From Micromonosporaceae bacterium (lineage in GTDB: Bacteria; Actinomycetota; Actinomycetes; Mycobacteriales; Micromonosporaceae): 6,439 bases of DNA. The stretch spans positions 1-6,439 of the forward strand of contig JADGHA010000252.1 in NCBI GenBank assembly GCA_019689695.1, in the 5' to 3' direction. The position numbers and the translations under genes were made by a program. Positions within the stretch are counted from its first letter, which is position 1. Each line of letters starts with the position of its first letter. Below the pieces are notes generated by a model. That model did not search any database and had not been told where the DNA came from. It saw only the letters and a program-made list of their open reading frames with translations. Below are positions 1 to 6,408 of the stretch, piece after piece.

Positions 1-7
1 AACGCCT

Positions 8-40
8 TCGTCGGCAGCGTCAGCTGGGTATACGAGACAG
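8..40 (+). other. Nextera Read 1 adapter contamination (not genomic)
   Basis: These 33 bases match the Illumina Nextera Read 1 transposase adapter at 30 of 33 positions. Positions 8-21 equal the adapter stem TCGTCGGCAGCGTC exactly. Positions 22-40 match the 19-bp Tn5 mosaic end AGATGTGTATAAGAGACAG with three substitutions, A to C at 24, T to G at 27 and A to C at 33. The mosaic end closes at base 40, and homologous phosphomannomutase coding sequence begins in frame at base 41, as expected at a tagmentation junction. Bases 1-7 would be remnant of the index or outer adapter and have no identifiable genomic content. The adapter identity is from memory of the published oligonucleotide, and the match is direct. 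Confidence 0.96.
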
Positions 41-1318
41 CTGCGCGACGCCGGAGACCGGGCCGACCGGATCGTGCGCGCGTACGACATGCGCCCGTCG
101 TCGCCGGGCCTGGCGGCCGCGTTCGCGGCCGGCGCGACCGCGGCCGGGGCCCGCGTGGTCGACGCCCGGCTGGGCTCCACCGACCTGCTCTACTACGCCT
201 CGGGAGCGCTGGACCTGCCCGGCGCGATGTTCACCGCGAGCCACAACCCGGCCAAGTACAACGGCATCAAGATGTGCCGCGCCGGGGCGCGGCCGATCGG
301 CCAGGACACCGGGCTGGCGGAGATCCGCGACCGGGCGCAGGCGCTGCTGGACGCGGGCGAGACCGAGACCACCGGCTCGGCCGAGGTGGAGCGGCACGAC
401 ATGCTCGCCGAGTACGCCGCCCACCTGCGCAGCCTGGTCGACCTGTCGAAGATCCGCCCGCTCACCGTGGTGGTGGACGCCGGCAACGGGATGGCCGGGC
501 ACACCGTGCCGGCGGTGCTCGGCGACGCGGTCCTGGACCCGCTGCCGCTGCGGATCATCCCGCTCTACTTCGAGCTGGACGGCTCGTTCCCCAACCACGA
601 GGCCAACCCGCTCAACCCGGAGAACCTGGTCGACCTGCAGCGGGCCGTGCGTGAGCACGGCGCCGACATCGGGCTGGCCTTCGACGGCGACGCCGACCGG
701 TGCTTCGTGGTGGACGAGCACGGCGACCCGGTCTCCCCGTCCTCGATCACCGCCCTGGTCGCGGTGCGGGAGCTGGCCAAGCACCCGGGCAGCACGGTCA
801 TCCACAACCTGATCACGTCGAAAGCGGTGCCGGAGATCGTCCGGGAACACGGGGGCACCCCGCTGCGGTCCCGGGTGGGGCACTCGTTCATCAAGGCCGA
901 GATGGCCCGCACCAACGCCGTCTTCGGCGGGGAGCACTCGGCGCACTACTACTTCCGCGACTTCTGGAGCGCGGACACCGGCATGCTCGCCGCCATGCAC
1001 GTGCTCGCCGCGCTCGGCGAGCAGGACCGGCCGCTGTCCGAGCTGGCCGGGCAGTACAGCCGGTACGTCGCCTCCGGCGAGATCAACTCCACAGTGGACG
1101 ACCAACAGGCGAAGCTGGCCGAAGTGGAGCAGGCGTTCAGCGGCGACGAGTCGGTCGAGATCGACCACCTGGACGGCCTGACCGTAAACTTCCCGGACGG
1201 CGCGTGGCTCAACCTGCGGCCGTCGAACACCGAACCGCTGCTGCGGTTGAACGTGGAGGCGGCCACGACCGAGCGGATGGCCGAGCTGCGCGACCGGGTG
1301 CTCGGGCTGATCCGCTGA
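41..1318 (+). CDS. manB: Phosphomannomutase/phosphoglucomutase, 5'-truncated
   Basis: This alpha-D-phosphohexomutase interconverts mannose-6-phosphate and mannose-1-phosphate in the cytosol, feeding GDP-mannose synthesis; some family members also act on glucose phosphates. The visible 425 codons, numbered from base 41, show all key sites. The phosphoserine loop TASHNP has its catalytic Ser at residue 67. The Mg-binding loop DGDADR is at 215-220. The sugar-binding loop GEHS begins at 297. The phosphate-binding loop RPSNTEP is at 393-399. The family is usually near 450 residues, so roughly 25-35 N-terminal residues, including the KAYDVRG-type motif, are missing because the contig begins here. 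The first genomic codons read LRDAG, then AYDMRPSSPG, which fits the family in frame from base 41. The GTG at 74 gives an open start codon but lies inside conserved sequence and is not the true start. The frame stays open into the adapter, which is artefactual. The gene heads the mannose cluster and ends 11 nt before the Trm112 gene. Sugar specificity (Man versus Glc) cannot be settled from sequence alone. Confidence 0.95.
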   Translation: MRDAGDRADRIVRAYDMRPSSPGLAAAFAAGATAAGARVVDARLGSTDLLYYASGALDLPGAMFTASHNPAKYNGIKMCRAGARPIGQDTGLAEIRDRAQALLDAGETETTGSAEVERHDMLAEYAAHLRSLVDLSKIRPLTVVVDAGNGMAGHTVPAVLGDAVLDPLPLRIIPLYFELDGSFPNHEANPLNPENLVDLQRAVREHGADIGLAFDGDADRCFVVDEHGDPVSPSSITALVAVRELAKHPGSTVIHNLITSKAVPEIVREHGGTPLRSRVGHSFIKAEMARTNAVFGGEHSAHYYFRDFWSADTGMLAAMHVLAALGEQDRPLSELAGQYSRYVASGEINSTVDDQQAKLAEVEQAFSGDESVEIDHLDGLTVNFPDGAWLNLRPSNTEPLLRLNVEAATTERMAELRDRVLGLIR

Positions 1319-1325
1319 GGGAGGA
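1319..1325 (+). promoter_or_regulatory. Ribosome binding site of the Trm112-like gene
   Basis: GGGAGGA lies directly after the phosphomannomutase stop codon and four bases before the ATG at 1330. It is a strong Shine-Dalgarno sequence. It fixes the start of the small gene, whose reading frame is otherwise open far upstream as an antisense-free shadow frame inside the phosphomannomutase gene. Confidence 0.8.
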
Positions 1326-1329
1326 AGCG

Positions 1330-1509
1330 ATGTCCCTGGACCCGCAGTTGCTGGAGATTCTCGCCTGCCCGGACACCCACCACGCGCCGCTTACCTACGA
1401 CGAGCAGGCGCAGACGCTCACCTGCGCCGAGTGCGGGCGGGTCTTCCCGGTGCGGGACGGGATCCCCGTGCTGCTGCTGGACGAGGCGACCGGGGGACCG
1501 GTGCAATGA
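1330..1509 (+). CDS. Trm112 family small zinc-ribbon protein
   Basis: This 59-residue protein (start MSLDPQLLEILACPD) has the Trm112/YcaR fold signature: a hydrophobic LLEILACP segment, a CxxC pair at Cys32 and Cys35, and the closing motif FPVRDGIPVLL at 39-49. Eukaryotic and archaeal Trm112 proteins bind and activate S-adenosylmethionine-dependent methyltransferases; bacterial partners are less clear. Only three cysteines are present (13, 32, 35). The second Cys of the usual first CPxC knuckle is Thr16, followed by His17 and His18, so a His could complete a zinc site or metal binding may be lost. The start is set by GGGAGGA at 1319-1325. The stop TGA overlaps the ATG of the SIS gene as ATGA at 1506-1509, indicating translational coupling. 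The family call is firm; the partner and function are unknown. Confidence 0.92.
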   Translation: MSLDPQLLEILACPDTHHAPLTYDEQAQTLTCAECGRVFPVRDGIPVLLLDEATGGPVQ

Positions 1510-2711
1510 ACCCGGTCGACGGTACCGCGGGTATCCGCGGGCACCGCGAGGTCGACGAGGTCCTGCTGGACGACCCGGAGGCGCTGGAGCGCAACGACCC
1601 GGGTGGGATGCTGCGGGCCACCGCGGCCGCCGGCGCGCAGGTACGCGAGTCGGCCGCGCTGGCCGCCGAGGCCAACCTGGCGGTGCTCGCCGACGAAGGC
1701 CGGCCGCGCTCGGTCGTGGTGGCGGGTGTCGGCACCGCCGCGCGGACCGGTGAACTGCTCGCCACCGTCGCCGGGCCGCGCTGCCCGGTCCCCGTGCTGG
1801 CGCACCGCAGCGCGGGCGTGCCGGGCTGGGTGGGCGCCGCCGACGTGGTGATCGCGGTCTCGGCGAGCGGCCGCAGCCCGGAGGCGCTGGCCGCGGCGCA
1901 GGCGGCCGCCCGGCGCGGCGCCCGGCTGGTCGCGGTCGGCGCGCCCGACTCCCAGCTGCAGAGCGTCGCGGAGGGGGCCCGGGCGCCGTTCATCCCGGTG
2001 CCCAGGCGTGCCCCGGCCCGGGCCAGCCTGTGGGCCCTGACCATCCCGGTCCTGCTCGCCGCGCGGGCGCTTGGACTGGTCAACATCAATGAAGCGGATC
2101 TCGCAGAGACAGCCGCACGGCTGGACGCGGACGCCGAGCGCTCCCGTCCGACCGCCGAATCGTTCGTCAACCCGGCCAAGTCGCTGGCGCTGGACCTGGC
2201 CGGCTCGATCCCGGTCATCTGGGGCTCCTCGCCGCTGGCCACCGCGGCGGCCCGGCGGTTCGCCGACGTGCTGTCGGCCAACGCCCGCTACCCGGTGGTC
2301 GCCGGCGCCCTGGGCGAGGCCGGGCGCGGCCGGGTGGGTCTGCTGGACGGCGTCTTCGGTGGCCTGGCCGAGGCGGGTCGGGACATTTTCGCCGACCCGG
2401 TGGACGGCGAGGACGGCGCCACCCGGCTGCGCGTGGTGCTGCTGCGCGACGGCGGGCTGGCCGGCGACGACGCCCGCGACGGCGAGCCGGCCGCGGTGGA
2501 GGAGCGGCGGGCGGACGCGGTGCAGACGCTGGCCGAGCGGCGCGGGGTGCGGGTCAGCGTGGTGACCGCGGAGGGCGGCTCGGCCCTGGAGCGGCTCGCC
2601 TCGCTGGTCGCCGTGCCGGACTTCGCCAGCATCTACCTGGCGCTGGCGCACGGGCTGGACCCGATGGCGGTGCCGGCCATCACCGAGATGAAGGAGCTGG
2701 CGAACCCGTGA
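1506..2711 (+). CDS. SIS-domain protein, phosphoglucose/phosphomannose isomerase-like
   Basis: This 401-residue cytosolic protein has two sugar-isomerase (SIS) Rossmann-like domains. The first includes VVVAGVGTAARTG near 70-82 and the SIS signature SASGRSPE at 119-126, which normally binds the sugar phosphate. The second covers about 225-355, with VIWGSSPLATAAARR near 237-251. The tail 371-396, with FASIYLALAHGLDP, resembles the C-terminal region of bifunctional glucose/mannose-6-phosphate isomerases. Those enzymes carry a PELNHNE-like catalytic segment after a NENAK-like motif. Here the aligned stretch reads SANARYPVV and then LGEAGRGR (258-276), without the His. I infer a binding or regulatory role, or altered catalysis, in mannose metabolism; isomerase activity is not excluded. 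It lies where M. tuberculosis has Rv3256c. The ATG at 1506 is chosen because it overlaps the previous stop (ATGA) and has GGGGGA at 1492-1497; the frame is open further upstream but without a fitting start. It ends as GTGA, overlapping the transporter start. Confidence 0.88.
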   Translation: MNPVDGTAGIRGHREVDEVLLDDPEALERNDPGGMLRATAAAGAQVRESAALAAEANLAVLADEGRPRSVVVAGVGTAARTGELLATVAGPRCPVPVLAHRSAGVPGWVGAADVVIAVSASGRSPEALAAAQAAARRGARLVAVGAPDSQLQSVAEGARAPFIPVPRRAPARASLWALTIPVLLAARALGLVNINEADLAETAARLDADAERSRPTAESFVNPAKSLALDLAGSIPVIWGSSPLATAAARRFADVLSANARYPVVAGALGEAGRGRVGLLDGVFGGLAEAGRDIFADPVDGEDGATRLRVVLLRDGGLAGDDARDGEPAAVEERRADAVQTLAERRGVRVSVVTAEGGSALERLASLVAVPDFASIYLALAHGLDPMAVPAITEMKELANP

Positions 2712-3682
2712 GTTCGGGTGGGGGCACGCGGGCCGTCATCGCCGCGCTGCTGGCGAACCTCGGCATCGCCGTCACGAAGTTCATCGCGTTCGGGCTCACC
2801 GGTTCGTCGTCGATGCTCGCCGAGTCGATCCACTCGGTGGCCGACTCGGGCAACCAGGTGCTGCTGCTGTTCGGGGGGCGCCGGGCGCGGCGCCGGGCCA
2901 CCGCGCAACACCCGTTCGGGTACGGCCGGTCTCGCTACATCTACGCGTTCATCGTGTCGATCGTGCTGTTCACGCTCGGCGGCCTGTTCGCGCTCTACGA
3001 GGCGTACCACAAGGCGCGGCACCCGGAGCCGATCGAGAGCTGGCGGTGGGTCCCGGTCGCGGTGCTGCTGGTCGCGATCACGATGGAGTCGTTGTCGTTC
3101 CGCACCGCGGTCCGGGAGTCCAACGCCGTCCGCGGCGACATGGGCTGGGTCAGCTTCATCCGCCGGGCCAAGGCGCCCGAGCTGCCGGTCATCCTGCTGG
3201 AGGACTTCGCCGCGCTGGTCGGCCTGATCTTCGCGCTGTTCGGGGTGAGCATGACGCTCGCCACCCACGACGGAATCTGGGACGCGATCGGCAGCGGGAT
3301 GATCGGCCTGCTGCTGGTCACCGTCGCCATCGTGCTCGCGGTGGAGACGGCGAGCCTGCTGCTCGGCGAGGCGGCCAGCACCGAGCACGTGCGGGCGATC
3401 GAGCAGGCCATCACCGCCGGCTCGGACGTGGAGCGGCTGATCCACTTGCGCACCATGCACCTCGGACCGGAGGAGCTGCTGGTCGCCGCGAAGATCGGCA
3501 TACCGCGGGACACCACGGCGGAAGGGATCGCGGAAGCCATCGACGCGGCCGAAGTGCGTATCCGCGAGGCGGTGCCGATCGCCCGGGTCATCTACATCGA
3601 GCCGGACATCTACCGCGCGGGGCACGGGAAGGGCACCGCGGCGACACTCACCTCGGGACAGGACAGTGGAACGTCTGAGTAA
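2708..3682 (+). CDS. Cation diffusion facilitator transporter, ZnT9 (SLC30A9)-like
   Basis: This 324-residue inner-membrane protein of the CDF family is likely a divalent metal/proton antiporter (Zn, or possibly Mn or another metal). Six hydrophobic segments are visible at about 8-29, 37-56, 78-99, 113-132, 158-181 and 192-216, followed by a cytosolic domain of about 100 residues. Segment 2 carries the metal motif HSVAD (His42, Asp46). The loop has HPFGYGRSRY at 68-77, and segment 5 has LLEDFAALVG at 163-172. The ED in segment 5, the Arg in place of the usual Glu after GYGR, and the C-terminal LRTMHLGPEELLVAAKI pattern at 247-263 resemble the ZnT9 branch rather than YiiP or CzcD. There is no His-rich loop between segments 4 and 5. 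The GTG start at 2708 overlaps the SIS stop as GTGA; AAGGAG at 2691-2696 is the probable ribosome binding site. The 3' end overlaps manA by 17 nt. The transporter family is secure; the substrate is not. Confidence 0.92.
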   Translation: MSSGGGTRAVIAALLANLGIAVTKFIAFGLTGSSSMLAESIHSVADSGNQVLLLFGGRRARRRATAQHPFGYGRSRYIYAFIVSIVLFTLGGLFALYEAYHKARHPEPIESWRWVPVAVLLVAITMESLSFRTAVRESNAVRGDMGWVSFIRRAKAPELPVILLEDFAALVGLIFALFGVSMTLATHDGIWDAIGSGMIGLLLVTVAIVLAVETASLLLGEAASTEHVRAIEQAITAGSDVERLIHLRTMHLGPEELLVAAKIGIPRDTTAEGIAEAIDAAEVRIREAVPIARVIYIEPDIYRAGHGKGTAATLTSGQDSGTSE

Positions 3683-4811
3683 CCCGATCCGGGCGTACGC
3701 CTGGGGCTCGCGTGAGGTGATCGCGAGGCTGCAGGGACGCCCGCTGCCCACCGACGGACCCGAGGCGGAGCTGTGGATCGGCGCGCACCCGGCCGATCCG
3801 TCCATGCTGGACCGTCCAGGCGGGCCGGTGTCGCTGCTGGCGGCGATAACCGACGATCCACAGGGGATGCTCGGCGCGACGGCCGCGGCCGAGTTCGGCC
3901 CCCGCCTGCCGTACCTGCTGAAGATCCTCGCCGCCGCGCAGCCGCTGTCGCTGCAGGCGCACCCCGACGCCGAGCAGGCGCGGACGGGGTACGCCGCGGG
4001 CAACCCCAACTACGTGGACCCGTACCACAAGCCGGAGCTGCTGGTGGCGGTCTCCGAGTTCACCGCGCTGTGCGGTTTCCGCGAGCCCAAGGAGTCCGCC
4101 GACCTGCTCGCCGCACTGGACGTGCCGGCGCTGGCCCCGGTGGTGGCCGCGTTGCGGACCGGCGCTCCGGAGGGCCTGCACACCGCCGTGCGTACCCTGC
4201 TGACCTGGCCGGCCGGGCAGCGCCAGGAGCTGGTCGACGCGGTGGTGGCGGGCGCGGAGACCGACCTGCCGGCGCGCCTGGCGCGGCTGTACCCGGGTGA
4301 CCTCGGGGTGGTGGTCGCGTTGCTGCTCAACCACGTCACCCTGCGACCCGGCGAGGCGATCTGGATGCCGGCCGGGAACCTGCACGCCTACTTGGACGGC
4401 ACCGGCGTCGAGATCATGGCGGGCAGCGACAACGTGCTGCGCGGCGGGCTCACCCCCAAGCGGGTGGACGTGGACGAGCTGCTGCGCGTGCTGCGGTTCG
4501 AGGTGCTCGCCGACCCGGTGGTGCGGCCGGTGGCGGTGGCCCCCGGTGTGGTGACCTGGCCTGCCCCGGTGCGCGAGTTCGCCCTCTTCCGCGTTCAGCT
4601 CGACGAGTCGACCCCGCGGGTGGAGCTGGCGCTGAACGGCCCGCGCGAGGTGATCTGCCTGCGCGGCGAGGTGCGCGTCGACGACGGGCTGGCACCGGTC
4701 ACCCTCCACGCCGGCCAGGCCGCCTTCGGCCCGGCGACCGGCGGCCCGCTCAGCTGCACCGGCGCCGGTGAGATCTACGTCGCCGCACTGCCCGCTGTCC
4801 CGCGCGGGTAA
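3666..4811 (+). CDS. manA: Mannose-6-phosphate isomerase, class I
   Basis: This 381-residue cytosolic zinc enzyme interconverts fructose-6-phosphate and mannose-6-phosphate, the entry step to GDP-mannose. It starts MERLSNPIRAYAWGS, the usual N-terminus. Type I signatures are present: ELWIGAHP at 35-42; LQAHPD at 96-101, supplying Gln97 and His99 as zinc ligands; NYVDPYHKPEL at 115-125, with Glu124 as the third ligand; MPAGNLHAYLDG at 234-245, with His240 as the fourth; and SDNVLRGGLTPK at 254-265, with the catalytic Arg259. The C-terminal cupin half runs to residue 381 and the length is normal, so the gene appears intact. The start is GTG at 3666, inside the end of the transporter gene, with GGGA at 3655-3658 as a possible ribosome binding site; no earlier in-frame start is available. 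The 17-nt overlap implies coupling to the transporter. It probably closes the mannose operon, since a 60-nt gap follows. Confidence 0.97.
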   Translation: MERLSNPIRAYAWGSREVIARLQGRPLPTDGPEAELWIGAHPADPSMLDRPGGPVSLLAAITDDPQGMLGATAAAEFGPRLPYLLKILAAAQPLSLQAHPDAEQARTGYAAGNPNYVDPYHKPELLVAVSEFTALCGFREPKESADLLAALDVPALAPVVAALRTGAPEGLHTAVRTLLTWPAGQRQELVDAVVAGAETDLPARLARLYPGDLGVVVALLLNHVTLRPGEAIWMPAGNLHAYLDGTGVEIMAGSDNVLRGGLTPKRVDVDELLRVLRFEVLADPVVRPVAVAPGVVTWPAPVREFALFRVQLDESTPRVELALNGPREVICLRGEVRVDDGLAPVTLHAGQAAFGPATGGPLSCTGAGEIYVAALPAVPRG

Positions 4812-4871
4812 GCCGAAACCGCGTAAGGTTGGTGGCCGCGAGTCGACTTCGTACGACAGGAGCCTTGACCG
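4812..4871 (+). promoter_or_regulatory. manA-ahcY gap with possible ahcY promoter
   Basis: This is the only true intergenic gap between genes of the cluster. TAAGGT at 4824-4829 fits the actinobacterial -10 pattern TAnnnT and would start transcription near 4836, giving a leader of about 35 nt. No convincing -35 hexamer is seen 16-19 bp upstream, so the promoter call is weak. A 4-bp stem (GTCG 4842-4845 with CGAC 4854-4857) is too short to count as a terminator. The gap is too small and lacks the structure for a SAH riboswitch. Readthrough from manA is equally possible. Confidence 0.35.
4858..4862 (+). promoter_or_regulatory. Ribosome binding site of ahcY
   Basis: AGGAG lies nine bases before the ATG at 4872. 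It is the only good Shine-Dalgarno match in the gap and fixes the ahcY start. Confidence 0.8.
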
Positions 4872-6317
4872 ATGACCAGCAGCCCAGACTTCAAGGTCGC
4901 CGACCTCTCCCTGGCCGCGTTCGGGCGCAAGGAGATTCAGCTCGCCGAGCACGAGATGCCCGGGCTGATGGCGGTCCGCCGCGAGTACGCGCAGGCGCAG
5001 CCGCTGCGCGGGGCGCGGATCACCGGCTCGCTGCACATGACGGTCCAGACCGCGGTGCTGATCGAGACGCTGGTGGCGCTGGGCGCGCAGGTGCGCTGGG
5101 CGTCCTGCAACATCTTCTCCACACAGGACCACGCCGCCGCGGCGGTCGCGGTCGGGCCGGACGGCACCCCCGACGATCCGAAGGGCATCCCGGTGTTCGC
5201 CTGGAAGGGCGAGACGCTCGAGGAGTACTGGTGGTGCACGGAGCAGGCGCTGAGCTGGCCCAGCGAGTCCGGCGGGCCGAACATGATCCTCGACGACGGC
5301 GGGGATGCCACGCTTCTGGTGCACAAGGGCGCGGAGTTCGAGGGCATCGGCGCGGTGCCTGACCCGGACAACGCCGACTCCGAGGAGTACCGGGTGATCC
5401 TGGCGCTGCTGCGCCGGTCGCTGGCCGAGGACGGCCAGCGGTGGACCCGGATCGCGGCGGGGATCAAGGGGGTCACCGAGGAGACCACCACCGGGGTGCA
5501 CCGGCTGTACGAGATGCAGCAGAACGGGACGCTGCTGTTCCCGGCGATCAACGTGAACGACTCGGTGACCAAGTCCAAGTTCGACAACAAGTACGGCTGC
5601 CGGCACTCGCTGGTGGACGGCATCAACCGGGCCACCGACGTGCTCATCGGCGGCAAGGTCGCGGTGGTGTGCGGGTACGGCGACGTGGGCAAGGGGTGCG
5701 CCGAGTCGCTGCGCGGCCAGGGCGCCCGGGTGATCGTCACCGAGGTGGACCCGATCTGCGCCCTGCAGGCCGCGATGGACGGCTACCAGGTGACCACGGT
5801 GGACGACGTGGTGGACCGCGCGGACATCTTCATCACCGCGACCGGGTGCAAGAACGTGATCACCGCGGCGCACATGGCCCGGATGAAGCACCAGGCGATC
5901 GTGGGCAACATCGGCCACTTCGACCACGAGATCGACATGGCCGGGCTGGCCAAGACGCCGGGCGTGCGGAAGGTGAACATCAAGCCGCAGGTGGACGAGT
6001 GGATCTTCCCGGACGGCCACTCGATCATCGTGCTCTCCGAGGGGCGGCTGCTGAACCTGGGCAACGCCACCGGCCACCCGTCGTTCGTGATGTCCAACAG
6101 CTTCACCAACCAGGTGATCGCGCAGATCGAGCTGTTCACCAAGACCGAGCAGTACCCGATCGGCGTGTACACGCTGCCCAAGCACCTGGACGAGAAGGTG
6201 GCCCGGCTGCACCTGGACGCGCTGGGGGTCAAGCTCACCCAGCTGACCAAGGAGCAGGCCAGCTACCTGGGCGTGCCGGTGGAGGGTCCGTACAAGCCCG
6301 ACCACTACCGCTACTGA
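4872..6317 (+). CDS. ahcY: Adenosylhomocysteinase (S-adenosylhomocysteine hydrolase)
   Basis: This 481-residue cytosolic NAD-dependent enzyme reversibly splits S-adenosylhomocysteine into adenosine and homocysteine, relieving product inhibition of methyltransferases and feeding methionine regeneration. Substrate-domain motifs include GSLHMT (His55), ILDDGGDAT at 139-147, EETTTGVHRL at 203-212 and NDSVTKSKFDN at 229-239, where Lys234 and Asp238 are the usual catalytic pair. The NAD-binding loop is GYGDVGKG at 268-275, and GNIGHFDHEID at 345-355 follows. The protein ends in KPDHYRY, the conserved C-terminus whose Lys and Tyr reach the neighbouring subunit's NAD in the homotetramer. Its length exceeds the roughly 430 residues of mammalian enzymes because of an extra segment around 155-195, as in the actinobacterial type (M. 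tuberculosis SahH is about 495). It has its own ribosome binding site and possibly its own promoter. It is intact, with a single TGA stop; downstream lies a palindromic repeat. Confidence 0.98.
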   Translation: MTSSPDFKVADLSLAAFGRKEIQLAEHEMPGLMAVRREYAQAQPLRGARITGSLHMTVQTAVLIETLVALGAQVRWASCNIFSTQDHAAAAVAVGPDGTPDDPKGIPVFAWKGETLEEYWWCTEQALSWPSESGGPNMILDDGGDATLLVHKGAEFEGIGAVPDPDNADSEEYRVILALLRRSLAEDGQRWTRIAAGIKGVTEETTTGVHRLYEMQQNGTLLFPAINVNDSVTKSKFDNKYGCRHSLVDGINRATDVLIGGKVAVVCGYGDVGKGCAESLRGQGARVIVTEVDPICALQAAMDGYQVTTVDDVVDRADIFITATGCKNVITAAHMARMKHQAIVGNIGHFDHEIDMAGLAKTPGVRKVNIKPQVDEWIFPDGHSIIVLSEGRLLNLGNATGHPSFVMSNSFTNQVIAQIELFTKTEQYPIGVYTLPKHLDEKVARLHLDALGVKLTQLTKEQASYLGVPVEGPYKPDHYRY

Positions 6318-6330
6318 CCCCCCTTCCCAC

Positions 6331-6405
6331 CGCGATCTTGCAGTTGTGCCCCCCGAAATAGTGCGACATATCCCTTTTATCGAGGTACACAACAGCAAGA
6401 TACCG
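6331..6405. repeat. Long imperfect palindrome after ahcY (REP-like element or terminator)
   Basis: The left arm GATCTTGCAGTTGTG at 6334-6348 is matched by its reverse complement at 6388-6402 in 13 of 15 positions, with mismatches at 6394 and 6402. The outer bases (CGC at 6331-6333 against CCG at 6403-6405) partly extend the pairing. Between the arms, CCCCGAAA near 6351-6358 can pair partly with TTTTATCGAGG at 6375-6385, so the whole unit could form one long interrupted hairpin. It begins 14 bp after the ahcY stop, and the transcript could use it as a terminator, although no clean U-run follows the right arm. From memory, AT-leaning palindromes containing ATCTTGCA are common between genes in Micromonosporaceae, suggesting a dispersed REP-like or MITE-like family. 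No transposase is present here. Confidence 0.7.
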
Positions 6406-6408
6406 GGG

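Noticed and set aside
2..40. Native N-terminal coding sequence of manB, since the frame is open there
   Set aside because: The bases match the Nextera adapter at 30 of 33 positions and encode nothing resembling the family N-terminus.
74..76. GTG as the true start of the phosphomannomutase
   Set aside because: Family sequence (LRDAG and onward) continues upstream in frame to base 41, and the conserved N-terminal motif is missing. The gene is cut by the contig end, not started here.
20..1168. Long antisense open frame across the phosphomannomutase gene
   Set aside because: It is a shadow of the sense gene, low in complexity and without recognisable motifs, and it runs into adapter sequence.
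1431..1505. Upstream extension of the SIS protein by 25 residues
   Set aside because: It lies wholly within the Trm112 gene with no matching ribosome binding site. The ATGA overlap at 1506 is the typical coupled start and begins family-like sequence.
4812..4871. SAH riboswitch upstream of ahcY
   Set aside because: These occur before ahcY in some bacteria, but the gap is only 60 nt, the only stem visible is 4 bp, and no pseudoknot-forming conserved core is recognisable.
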